Shown: one piece after another, positions 23,941 to 32,684 of the stretch
Numbering within the stretch: the first letter of the stretch is position 1
How the letters are laid out: every line of letters begins with the position of its first letter
Origin: Chitinophaga pinensis
GTDB lineage: Bacteria > Bacteroidota > Bacteroidia > B-17B0 > Aurantibacillaceae
Direction: 5' to 3'
Length of the DNA stretch: 42,810 nt
Assembly: GCA_945887955.1 (NCBI GenBank)
Contig: CAMCZO010000011.1
Span: 1 to 42,810 of the forward strand
Notes under the pieces: generated by a model
Seen by the model: the letters and a program-made list of their open reading frames with translations, nothing else
Databases searched by the model: none
What the model was told of the DNA's origin: nothing
Program-made: the position numbers and the translations under genes

Positions 23941-25677
23941 TTGAAAACAACAATTAAAAATAATAGAGGAATAATTTTTCTAATCGCTATTATTTCTGGT
24001 ATTATATTTATTCCCTTTATTGGAAATTGCCCTCTGTTTGATTGGGATGAAATTAATTTTGCAGAATGCGCACGAGAAATGATTTTAAGTGGCAATTATT
24101 CTCAAGTTCAAATAAATTATCAACCGTTTTGGGAAAAGCCTCCATTTTTTATTTGGCTTCAAGCAATAAGTATGAATGTATTTGGGATTAACGAATTTGC
24201 TGCTCGACTGCCCAATGCGATCTGTGGAATAGCCTCGCTTATTTCTGTTTTTATAATTGGATTACGTTTACATTCTAAAAAATTTGGGCTTATTTGGGCG
24301 CTGCTTTATTGTACAACTTTATTGCCTCACTTTTATTTTAAATCTGGCATCATCGACCCTTGGTTTAATTTATTTATCATCCTCTCACTTTACCAATTTT
24401 ATTCATTTTTGAATAACTTTGAAAATAAAAAATCAATAATAAACTCTTTATTTTCTGGTTTATTTTTAGGCTTAGCTGTTTTAACAAAAGGCCCTGTAGC
24501 TTTAATCATATTTGCAATTACAATAATCGCCTATCTTATTTGGACTAAACAAATAAAACAATTGGGGTCAAGGAACTTAATTATTTTTATGATAACTAGT
24601 TTAATTGTTTCAGCTAGTTGGTTTATAGTAGAATGGCTAAATGGAAATGAAAAAATAATTTTAGAATTTATTAATTATCAAATTCGATTATTTAATACCG
24701 AAGATAGCGGGCATAGTGGGCCTTTTTTATATCATTTTTTTGTTTTGCTGATTGGTTGCTTTCCAGCCTCTTTTATTTTTATTGCTTCTTATCTAAAAAA
24801 AAATACTCTTACCAATCCTCAAAAACATTGGCGCATATTGATGCTTTGTTTGTTTTGGGTTGTTTTACTTTTATTTTCGATAGTAAAAACTAAAATACTT
24901 CATTACTCTTCTATATGTTATTTCCCTCTCACTTATATTGCAGCTATTGGTATTTCAGAATACATTTCTGATTTTAAACTTAATAAACTATTTAAATTTT
25001 TTTATTGGATAATTGCATCTGCAATTGGATTATCATTTATACTTATTGCTTATATTAATCTTTTAAAGCCTTTTATTATTCAACATCAATTAATAGAAGA
25101 CGAATTTGCGATTGATTGTTTAAAAGCCGATGTTAATTGGACTGGCTTAGAATTTATTATTGGTCTTTTATTTTTATTAGGATGTTATTTAATTTACATT
25201 TCTATAACTAGAGGAAAGGAGAAGTTGTTTTATTACGGATCATTAACTAATTGCTTTTTTATTTGTTTTGCTATTGCCGTTATTGTTCCTAAAATAGAAC
25301 AATACTCTCAACATTCTAATATCGAATTTTATAAAAATATTGCCAATAAAAATTGTTATGTAGAAACACGAGGATTTAAAAGCTATGCACAGTTATTTTA
25401 TTCAAATCGAAAACCTAGCGATTACAATAATCCCTTTCAAAAAAAATTTATAATAGAAACCTTAACTAAATTAGAAAAAGAAGGCTATTCCAAATCAAAA
25501 ACTTATGGCCTAGCAAATTTAATTTGGATGCAAAATGAAATTGTAGATAAACCAGTATATATTGTAATTAAAACAAAAAATGAAAGCGAATTGCTAAATG
25601 ACAATAAATTACATAAATTATACTCTAAAAATGGGTTTTCTTATTTTGAGAGACCTTTTATTAATACTGCCAAATAG
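23941..25677 (+). CDS. GT39/ArnT-like membrane glycosyltransferase
   Basis: The 578-residue polytopic protein begins with a helix and then DWDEINFAECAREMI, containing the acidic motif of the first periplasmic loop, and WEKPPFFIWLQAIS, then FAARLPNAI. These are marks of PMT/ArnT glycosyltransferases that use polyprenyl-phosphate sugars as donor. About 11-12 hydrophobic helices are followed by a soluble C-terminal domain (about 455-578). Acceptor unknown: lipid A or another envelope glycan. TTG start at 23941, five bases after the PAP2 stop. Confidence 0.85.
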   Translation: MKTTIKNNRGIIFLIAIISGIIFIPFIGNCPLFDWDEINFAECAREMILSGNYSQVQINYQPFWEKPPFFIWLQAISMNVFGINEFAARLPNAICGIASLISVFIIGLRLHSKKFGLIWALLYCTTLLPHFYFKSGIIDPWFNLFIILSLYQFYSFLNNFENKKSIINSLFSGLFLGLAVLTKGPVALIIFAITIIAYLIWTKQIKQLGSRNLIIFMITSLIVSASWFIVEWLNGNEKIILEFINYQIRLFNTEDSGHSGPFLYHFFVLLIGCFPASFIFIASYLKKNTLTNPQKHWRILMLCLFWVVLLLFSIVKTKILHYSSICYFPLTYIAAIGISEYISDFKLNKLFKFFYWIIASAIGLSFILIAYINLLKPFIIQHQLIEDEFAIDCLKADVNWTGLEFIIGLLFLLGCYLIYISITRGKEKLFYYGSLTNCFFICFAIAVIVPKIEQYSQHSNIEFYKNIANKNCYVETRGFKSYAQLFYSNRKPSDYNNPFQKKFIIETLTKLEKEGYSKSKTYGLANLIWMQNEIVDKPVYIVIKTKNESELLNDNKLHKLYSKNGFSYFERPFINTAK

Positions 25678-25740
25678 TCTAGTTTTAGCTGTGGCACAAA
25701 ATGTGATTTACCTAAAAAGAACAAAAAAAGAAATATATCT

Positions 25741-28173
25741 ATGAATTTTGGAGATTTAAATGAAATAGGATTCAGTAGCAGTATGGATGAGGATTCAGAC
25801 TTTATACCTCTTTTGAGTAGCGAAGATGAGGATAATATGCGAAATGAAAAAATTCCTGAGATTCTGCCAATATTACCGCTTAAAAATACAGTACTTTTTC
25901 CAGGGGTAGTTATCCCTATTACTGTAGGACGAGATAAATCTATTCAATTAATAAAAGATTATAATAAAGGCGACAAAACAATTGGTGTGGTGGCTCAAAG
26001 AAGTGATGCAACAGAAGAGCCTACTGGCGATGATTTATATAATGTAGGTTCTGTAGCTCAAATAATTAAAATGTTGCGCATGCCCGACGGAAATACTACC
26101 ATAATTATTCAAGGCAAAAAACGATTTAAAATAGACGAATATATTCAAACTGAACCCTATCATAAAGCAAAAGTATCGGCATTCGAAGAAATTAGACCTC
26201 CAAAAAGTGATAAAGAATTTGAAGCTATTATTTCGAACTTAAAAGAAATATCTACCCAGATTATTAAAATTTCTCCAAATATTCCGAGCGATGCAAGTTT
26301 TGCCATCAATAATATTGATAGTCCGGCTTTTCTAGTGAATTTTATCTCGTCCAATATGAACGCTAAAAGCGAAGACAAGCAAAAAATGCTTGAAGTTGCA
26401 AATTTAAAAGAGCGAAGTTTATTGGTGTTAGAATATCTTAATAAAGAATTCCAAATGTTAGAATTACGAAATCAAATCCAAAATAAAACAAAAATGGATT
26501 TGGATAAGCAACAACGGGAATACTTTTTAAATCAACAAATAAAAACTATTCAAGAAGAACTGGGTGGTAATAATTTTGAACAAGAAATTGCAGGTTACGA
26601 AGAAAAAGCGAAAACAAAAAAATGGAGCAATGATGTAAAAGAAGTTTTTGAAAAACAAATTTCAAAATTACAACGCATGAATCCTAATGCCGCTGAATAT
26701 GGCATACAAACAAATTATGTTGAATTGCTTTTAGAACTTCCTTGGGATGAACAAACTAAAGATAATTTTAATTTAAATAATGCTCAAACTATTTTAAATG
26801 AAGATCATTTTGGTTTAGAAAAAGTTAAAGATCGCATTATTGAACATTTAGCCGTTTTAAAATTGAAAGGAAATTTAAAATCTCCGATTATATGTTTATA
26901 CGGGCCTCCTGGCGTTGGAAAAACATCTCTCGGAAAAAGTATTGCTAAGGCTTTAAATAGAAAATATGTGAGAATGAGTTTAGGAGGACTTAAAGATGAA
27001 AGCGAAATTAGAGGTCACCGAAAAACATATATTGGCGCTATGCCTGGGCGAATATTACAAAATTTAAAAAAAGTACAGTCCTCTAATCCGGTTTTTATTT
27101 TAGACGAGATTGATAAAGTTGGTAGCGATTATCATGGCGATCCATCATCAGCTCTGTTAGAGGTTCTTGATCCTGAACAAAATTCAGCTTTTTATGATAA
27201 TTTTTTAGAACTCGAATATGATTTGAGTAAGGTTATGTTTATTGCTACTTGTAATAATTTATCTAATATTCAACCAGCTTTGCGCGACAGAATGGAGATT
27301 ATTGAAGTAAATGGTTATACCGTTGAAGAAAAATTAGAAATAGCGAAACGACATTTAGTTCCTAAACAAATTGAAGAAAGTGGCTTAAAAAAATCACAAT
27401 TTAAAATAAGTGATAAAATTTTAGAGTTTTTAATTGACACTTACACTGCCGAAAGTGGCGTAAGAAATTTAGAAAAGAAAATATCAAAAATAGCGCGTAA
27501 CACTGCTGTTCATATTGCTAAAAATATTGCTTTACCTAAAATTACAGAAGAAAATGTAATTAAAATATTAGGGCCATCTCACATTAAAGATAAATATCAA
27601 GGCAATGATATTGCTGGAGTTGTAACGGGTTTAGCATGGACACAGGTAGGAGGTGATATTTTATATATCGAAACTAGTTTAAGCAAAAGTAAAGCAGGGA
27701 AACTTACACTTACAGGCAACTTAGGTGAAGTAATGAAAGAAAGTGCTACCCTGGCTTTAGAATACCTAAAAGCACACCCTCAATTAATTAATGCAGATGC
27801 AGAAACCTTTGAAAACAATAATATCCACATCCACGTTCCAGAAGGAGCTACTCCAAAAGATGGACCTAGTGCCGGAATAGCAATGCTAACTTCTTTGGCT
27901 AGTGCGTTTACAAAAAGAAAAGTAAAAAAAGCGTTAGCTATGACTGGAGAAATTACACTCCGAGGAAAAGTATTACCTGTTGGTGGAATTAAAGAAAAAA
28001 TACTTGCCGCAAAAAGAGCCGGTATAAAGGAAATTATTTTATGCGCCGATAATAAAAAAGATATTGATGACATTAAACCTGAATATTTAAAAGGATTAAC
28101 TTTTAATTATGTTACACAGATGGAAGATGTTTTGAAAATAGCATTACTAAAAGAAAAAGTAAAAGATATCTGA
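25741..28173 (+). CDS. lon: ATP-dependent protease Lon
   Basis: The 810-residue protein has the N-terminal substrate-binding domain (LPILPLKNTVLFPGVVIPI), the AAA+ ATPase with GPPGVGKT at 388-395, FILDEIDKVGSDYHGDPSSA, and the C-terminal peptidase with DGPSAG (Ser710) and GGIKEK (Lys753 as the catalytic partner). Length matches bacterial Lon. It degrades misfolded and regulatory proteins. No heat-shock promoter was recognised. The acidic extension before residue 38 is typical of Bacteroidota Lon. Confidence 0.98.
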   Translation: MNFGDLNEIGFSSSMDEDSDFIPLLSSEDEDNMRNEKIPEILPILPLKNTVLFPGVVIPITVGRDKSIQLIKDYNKGDKTIGVVAQRSDATEEPTGDDLYNVGSVAQIIKMLRMPDGNTTIIIQGKKRFKIDEYIQTEPYHKAKVSAFEEIRPPKSDKEFEAIISNLKEISTQIIKISPNIPSDASFAINNIDSPAFLVNFISSNMNAKSEDKQKMLEVANLKERSLLVLEYLNKEFQMLELRNQIQNKTKMDLDKQQREYFLNQQIKTIQEELGGNNFEQEIAGYEEKAKTKKWSNDVKEVFEKQISKLQRMNPNAAEYGIQTNYVELLLELPWDEQTKDNFNLNNAQTILNEDHFGLEKVKDRIIEHLAVLKLKGNLKSPIICLYGPPGVGKTSLGKSIAKALNRKYVRMSLGGLKDESEIRGHRKTYIGAMPGRILQNLKKVQSSNPVFILDEIDKVGSDYHGDPSSALLEVLDPEQNSAFYDNFLELEYDLSKVMFIATCNNLSNIQPALRDRMEIIEVNGYTVEEKLEIAKRHLVPKQIEESGLKKSQFKISDKILEFLIDTYTAESGVRNLEKKISKIARNTAVHIAKNIALPKITEENVIKILGPSHIKDKYQGNDIAGVVTGLAWTQVGGDILYIETSLSKSKAGKLTLTGNLGEVMKESATLALEYLKAHPQLINADAETFENNNIHIHVPEGATPKDGPSAGIAMLTSLASAFTKRKVKKALAMTGEITLRGKVLPVGGIKEKILAAKRAGIKEIILCADNKKDIDDIKPEYLKGLTFNYVTQMEDVLKIALLKEKVKDI

Positions 28174-28209
28174 ATCTAATTTTAATATTAAAATTTATAT
28201 TGTAAACTA

Positions 28210-28563
28210 ATGAAAAAAATATTTCACCTAAGCTCATGTAATTCTTGTGAGCGAGTTATAGATGAGTTAAAATTAAAAAACAAAAAATTTATTTTTCAAG
28301 ACCTAAAAACAGAACCTATTACTGAACAACAATTAGAAGAATTAAAAGATAAAGCAGGAAGTTACGAAGCATTATTTAGTAAAATAGCCCGAAAATACAG
28401 GGCATTGGGACTACATGAAAAAGTTTTAAGCGAAAACGAATATAAAAATTTCATCTTAAAAGAATATACATTTTTAAAACGTCCTGTAATCTTGATAAAA
28501 GACTCAATTTTTATTGGAAGTTCTAAAAATACTCTACTAGAAGCAAAAAAAGAGTTGATTTAA
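28210..28563 (+). CDS. ArsC/Spx-like thioredoxin-fold protein
   Basis: 117 residues. The N-terminus IFHLSSCNSCERVIDEL carries a CxxC near residues 10-13, followed by FQDLKTEPITEQQL, KYRALGL and TFLKRPVILIKDSIFIG, the pattern of the ArsC/YffB/Spx family. Members are arsenate reductases or redox regulators. Absence of ars genes nearby makes a stress-redox role as likely as arsenate reduction. Convergent with the cyclophilin gene, with a one-base gap. Confidence 0.83.
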   Translation: MKKIFHLSSCNSCERVIDELKLKNKKFIFQDLKTEPITEQQLEELKDKAGSYEALFSKIARKYRALGLHEKVLSENEYKNFILKEYTFLKRPVILIKDSIFIGSSKNTLLEAKKELI

Positions 28564-28564
28564 A

Positions 28565-29407
28565 TTATTTATTTTCTAAAAGATAAATTCTCATTCTAAT
28601 ATCTTTTATGGGCCTGTTTCGAGAATCTGTTGTTACAGCTGCAATTTTATCAATAATCTCAATTCCTTCTGTTACTTCTCCAAAAACAGTATATGTATTG
28701 TCTAGGTGAGGCGTTCCTCCTATTGTTGTATATAAATTTATTTGTTTTTGATTAAAATGGTATTCGCTTGTTTTTAAATACTCAATTTTAGTACTATTTT
28801 CAATTAAAGAATTAATTATATAAGCACTGTCTAATTTATTTTCATTTGTTAACCGATTATATTGTTGCTTTAAAGCCCTACCCTGCTTTGATTTTATAAA
28901 CTCCCTAGCACAATTATTATAATGCGTTTTATTAATTCTGTCTTCATACTTTTTTAAATCTTCCAAAGTTCTACTTTTTCCCATCACAATATAAAATTGA
29001 GAGGCGCTTGATTCAAATTTTGGATTAATATCATCACCTTCTCTTGCGGCACATAAAGCTCCTTTTTTATGAATAAGCTTGGGGTTAATCTCAGAAGTTA
29101 ATGTATAGCCTATGTCTCCATGGCCAAGTGAATCGCCAGTATTTGAGTATTTACTAAGTTGGTCTCCACCCTGAATCATAAATTGATTGATAACCCTATG
29201 AAACAATAATGAGTCGAAAAACCGATTTAAAACTAATTTTTTAAAATTAGCTTTATGTACTGGCGTTTCTTCATATAATTTAAGTTTAATTTCTCCAAAT
29301 GTTGTTTCTATGATAAAGGTTTCATTACTAAAAGTTTGAGCCTTTATGTTAATTAACAATGAAAAAGACATGCATAGCAAGTAAATAAACTTTTTATTAT
29401 TAAACAT
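28565..29407 (-). CDS. Secreted cyclophilin-type peptidyl-prolyl isomerase
   Basis: The 280-residue protein has a signal peptide (NIKAQ) and cyclophilin core motifs: FFDSLLFHRVINQFMIQGGD, SSASQFYIVMG and TYTVFGEVTEGIEIIDKI. Between the second and third lies an insertion of about 70 residues (KYEDRINKTHYNN...IEYLK), giving a longer protein than the 165-residue core. It folds periplasmic proteins by isomerising X-Pro bonds. The start lies 39 bp from the divergent lipoprotein gene. Confidence 0.93.
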   Translation of the reverse strand: MFNNKKFIYLLCMSFSLLINIKAQTFSNETFIIETTFGEIKLKLYEETPVHKANFKKLVLNRFFDSLLFHRVINQFMIQGGDQLSKYSNTGDSLGHGDIGYTLTSEINPKLIHKKGALCAAREGDDINPKFESSASQFYIVMGKSRTLEDLKKYEDRINKTHYNNCAREFIKSKQGRALKQQYNRLTNENKLDSAYIINSLIENSTKIEYLKTSEYHFNQKQINLYTTIGGTPHLDNTYTVFGEVTEGIEIIDKIAAVTTDSRNRPIKDIRMRIYLLENK

Positions 29408-29413
29408 TTTTTT

Positions 29414-29421
29414 TATATTTG
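29414..29421 (+). promoter_or_regulatory. Candidate -7 element of the 29447 lipoprotein gene
   Basis: TATATTTG matches the -7 consensus within the 39-bp gap between divergent genes, about 25 bp before the ATG. Confidence 0.5.
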
Positions 29422-29446
29422 TTAAGCTATATTATAAAAAAATTCT

Positions 29447-29818
29447 ATGCCCAAATATACTGCATTTATTATATCAGGAGCCTTACTTTTTTCGCTAGCG
29501 TTTATTTCGATTTCCTGCGAAAAAGAAACAAAATGTATTGCCTCTATAAAATGTACCGATTCAACTGGCGTTGCCCTTGCTAATGCAGATGTATTATTAT
29601 TCGCACTAGTAAAAAATTCTGCAGGAGTAACCTATACTGCAGATATAACAGCAAATGGTTTGTCGGATGCGAATGGAGATATTTCTTTTACATTTGAATT
29701 ACCTGCTATTTATGATATTAAAGCAACACTAGAATCTAATTCTCAAACTCTAATTGGTAATGGAATTATAAAACTTGAAGAGGGTAAAACCATTCAAAAA
29801 ACAATTAAACTAAAATAG
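29447..29818 (+). CDS. Small lipoprotein with regulatory-like beta-sandwich
   Basis: The 123-residue product has a signal ending at Cys24 (ISISC). The mature part, KCTDSTGVALANADVLL...LSDANGDISFTFELPAIYDIKATL, has the pattern of a carboxypeptidase-regulatory-like or transthyretin-like domain. This fold often mediates interactions at the cell surface in Bacteroidota. No specific function. A short gap separates it from two DUF4412-type genes. Confidence 0.72.
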   Translation: MPKYTAFIISGALLFSLAFISISCEKETKCIASIKCTDSTGVALANADVLLFALVKNSAGVTYTADITANGLSDANGDISFTFELPAIYDIKATLESNSQTLIGNGIIKLEEGKTIQKTIKLK

Positions 29819-29893
29819 CACTCAATATCATAAAGAGTTTTATCCATTGAATATCTTTAGATCTAAATACACCTCCATTATTATTTTATTCAA

Positions 29894-30583
29894 TTGAAAA
29901 AATCAAACATAATTCCCTTTCCAATTTTTTACTTTGTATTGATAACAGTTTCATTTTGGATAATTTCATGCAATCCCATAAAGAATTCTAACTCTCAAGA
30001 AGGTATTATTGAATTTGATACCAAAGGAGTTGACGAAAACCATCCCTTGTATTCTTTAGCTCCAAATTCAGCATCGCTTAAATTTAAAAATGAAAAATTT
30101 ACTTTAGAAATGAGTGTCATGGGTTTATTTAATACCTCTATTATTGGAGACATTAAAACAAAAACATTAGTTCAAACAGTTAAGTTCATGAATATTAATC
30201 AGGCTTGTATTGAAAATGAAGCTGACATAACTAAATCTAATTTAGATTATCCTATAAAAATACTTGAAACGAATGAAACAAAAGAAATATTAGGTCTAAA
30301 ATGCTACAAAGCAAAAGTTACAAAATTAAATCAACCTTCTGAAACTTTTGATGTATGGTATACGAAAGAATTAGGGGTAGAAAATTGCAATAATCTAACA
30401 GTTTATGCTCCTATTAAAGGAATGTTACTCGATTATCGCATCCAAAAAATGGGAATGGAATTACACTTTAAAGCGAGTTCTTACAAACCTGAAAAATTAA
30501 CAGATAATATATTTGAAATACCAGCTTCTATGAAAATTATTTCGATAAAAGAAATGACTGATTTTATTACTGAAATACAATAA
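29894..30583 (+). CDS. DUF4412-like lipoprotein
   Basis: 229 residues with a lipoprotein-like signal (IISC, Cys26). The middle contains NETKEILGLKCYKAKV and TFDVWYTKELGV, sharing with its neighbour and with 9449 the G-(Y/F/L)-x-C motif. The family is of unknown function. Start is TTG at 29894; an earlier ATG is not available in frame. It is followed after 16 bp by the related gene at 30600. Confidence 0.72.
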   Translation: MKKSNIIPFPIFYFVLITVSFWIISCNPIKNSNSQEGIIEFDTKGVDENHPLYSLAPNSASLKFKNEKFTLEMSVMGLFNTSIIGDIKTKTLVQTVKFMNINQACIENEADITKSNLDYPIKILETNETKEILGLKCYKAKVTKLNQPSETFDVWYTKELGVENCNNLTVYAPIKGMLLDYRIQKMGMELHFKASSYKPEKLTDNIFEIPASMKIISIKEMTDFITEIQ

Positions 30584-30599
30584 TTAAAAAAATATAAAA

Positions 30600-31304
30600 A
30601 TGATTACAAAGTATATACTTTCTATTGCCTGCCTAATTATATTTAAAATTTCATTTTCTCAAGAAGATTATACCATTAAGATGAATATGAAAATTGAAGG
30701 TTTACCTACAGAATATGCTGCATTTGGCGAACAAGAAACTGTTACCTACCTAAAAGGAGAAAAAAGTAAAATAGAAGTCAGTAGTATGATGGAAAATCAG
30801 ATTACTTTATTTGATGGAAAAGAACAAACCTTTACGAATGATTTAATGGGTAATAAAATGGGTTATAAGATTTCAAAAGAAGAGTTAGAATCTAGCGATA
30901 AAAAAAAGAAAGGGAATGTTAAACCTACAATAGATTATAGTAACGAAAAACAAAACATTGCTGGCTTCGAATGTAATAAAGCTATTATTACCAGTATTAA
31001 TAAAGATAAAAAAGAAAATAAAATTATTGTTTGGGTAACAGATAAAATAAATGTGAATTCAACAATAACGAAAAAAATAAGTGGAAAAAGGTCTTTTGAT
31101 TTGGGAGACTTAAAAGGATATCCTTTAAAAGTTGAAATGGAAAGCAATCAAAATGGCATGGAAATAAAAATATTAATTATTGCAACAGAAATAAATACAA
31201 AACCAATAGATGATTCCGTTTTTCAAATAAATACCGATGGATTTTCAATGATGAGTTATTCTGAATACATGGAAAAATTAAAAAGCATGCAGGGAGGCAG
31301 ATAA
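30600..31304 (+). CDS. Secreted DUF4412-like protein
   Basis: This 234-residue protein has a Sec signal (FKISFSQ) and the pattern MKIEGLPTEYAAFGEQETV, QNIAGFECNKAIIT, VWVTDKI, LKGYPLKVEMES and IDDSVFQINTDGFSMMSY, very like the gene at 9449. Function unknown. The proximity of the gene at 29894 indicates a tandem duplication of related but strongly diverged proteins. Confidence 0.75.
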   Translation: MITKYILSIACLIIFKISFSQEDYTIKMNMKIEGLPTEYAAFGEQETVTYLKGEKSKIEVSSMMENQITLFDGKEQTFTNDLMGNKMGYKISKEELESSDKKKKGNVKPTIDYSNEKQNIAGFECNKAIITSINKDKKENKIIVWVTDKINVNSTITKKISGKRSFDLGDLKGYPLKVEMESNQNGMEIKILIIATEINTKPIDDSVFQINTDGFSMMSYSEYMEKLKSMQGGR

Positions 31305-31330
31305 AAATTAAGACATTTTTATTCAAATTT

Positions 31331-32665
31331 TTAATTTAATAATTGTTCATTAAAAATAATTTGATAATCCTCTAATTCTTTTAATAATGGCTCGTAAATT
31401 TCTTTTTTAGTTGGGATTTGAACTCCATTAAGACTAAATCGTTTTGTAAGAAAATTTTTAACGGTTATAGCCAATGGTAATCCAACGGTCAACGCCATTG
31501 CTGTGTGATTTTGGTTTTCGCCAATAACTACTAATGAAGAATTTAATTTTTGAATTTGTTTTAAATTAGGCAATTGATATTCAAACTGATGTTGCATTAC
31601 AATCATGTCTTTATCTCCTGAATTAAGTTTCAATTTTTCCTCTAATAAATGTTGTAATAGTTGGGCGGGAGTGCCTTCATTCATGGTAATTTTTTTATCC
31701 GAAAACAACTCCAAATAATCCATTTTTTTCTCTAAATCTATATCCCATTCATCTTTCATTAAAATTCTTAGCGACTCTTTTAATTTTTTTCCTGTCTCAG
31801 GTAAAAATGATTGAATTAAAGAACTATAAGTTAATTTATTTGTGTTAATTATTTTAGAACTATCATCTGTTAAACCTAATTTCACAAATACATTCCAAGC
31901 CTTACAATATCCATATTCTCTTAATGTTCCCCTAATCATAGTTTGCACATCATTTAAGCCATAAACTGTTTTATAAGAAACACTATCACGATTTGGATAT
32001 GCATCAAACTTTCCAAAACCTTCAATTTCAACAATATTAGTATCAGAAAATAATCGGTTGTAGGGTACAAATTTTAAACTTCCATTTTGTAAATATTGAG
32101 TGGTGCCTTGACCTGCCAAAACTACATTACGTGGGTTCCAACTAAATTTATATCCCCATGGATTATCGTTGCTTTGAGGAGCTACCAAACCACCACAATA
32201 AGATTTAAATGAAGTTATTATTCCGCCTTGAAATTTAATTTTTTCAATAATCTTCATCGCACTGGCATGATCAATTCCTGGATCTAAGCCACATTCATTT
32301 ATCAAAATAATATTTTTCTTTTTTGCTTCTTCATTTAAATCATTCATTTCTGAACTCACATAACTAGCTGTAGCCATATGTTTGCTATACTCCAAGCAGT
32401 CTCTCGCAACATCTGTATGCATTGAAGCGGGTAACATTGAAATGATAAAGTCTTGAGATTTTATTATGGCACGACGCTTTTCATCATCCTTAATATTAAA
32501 ACTAATCGCTTTAGCTAATGGGTTTAAACCCACTTTTTCTTGAGCTAATTTTAAATCCATATCAGCGACCGTGACATTCCATTGATATAGATTAGAATTA
32601 GTTAAAAAATAATCTATTAATGAGGTTGAAGAACGACCTGCTCCAATGATTAAAATGTTTGTCAT
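31331..32665 (-). CDS. Saccharopine dehydrogenase-like reductase
   Basis: A 444-residue enzyme beginning with NILIIGAGRSSTSLIDYFL, an NAD(P)-binding Rossmann fold, followed by SMLPASMHTDVARDCLEY, then ECGLDPGIDHASAM and SYCGGLVAPQSNDNPWGYKFSWNPRNVVLAG. These match the saccharopine dehydrogenase family, whose glutamate-forming members act on saccharopine in lysine metabolism. The partner LKR-type protein is not nearby, so substrate specificity is provisional. ATG at 32665. Confidence 0.9.
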   Translation of the reverse strand: MTNILIIGAGRSSTSLIDYFLTNSNLYQWNVTVADMDLKLAQEKVGLNPLAKAISFNIKDDEKRRAIIKSQDFIISMLPASMHTDVARDCLEYSKHMATASYVSSEMNDLNEEAKKKNIILINECGLDPGIDHASAMKIIEKIKFQGGIITSFKSYCGGLVAPQSNDNPWGYKFSWNPRNVVLAGQGTTQYLQNGSLKFVPYNRLFSDTNIVEIEGFGKFDAYPNRDSVSYKTVYGLNDVQTMIRGTLREYGYCKAWNVFVKLGLTDDSSKIINTNKLTYSSLIQSFLPETGKKLKESLRILMKDEWDIDLEKKMDYLELFSDKKITMNEGTPAQLLQHLLEEKLKLNSGDKDMIVMQHQFEYQLPNLKQIQKLNSSLVVIGENQNHTAMALTVGLPLAITVKNFLTKRFSLNGVQIPTKKEIYEPLLKELEDYQIIFNEQLLN

Positions 32666-32684
32666 GCCCTACAAAAATAACATT

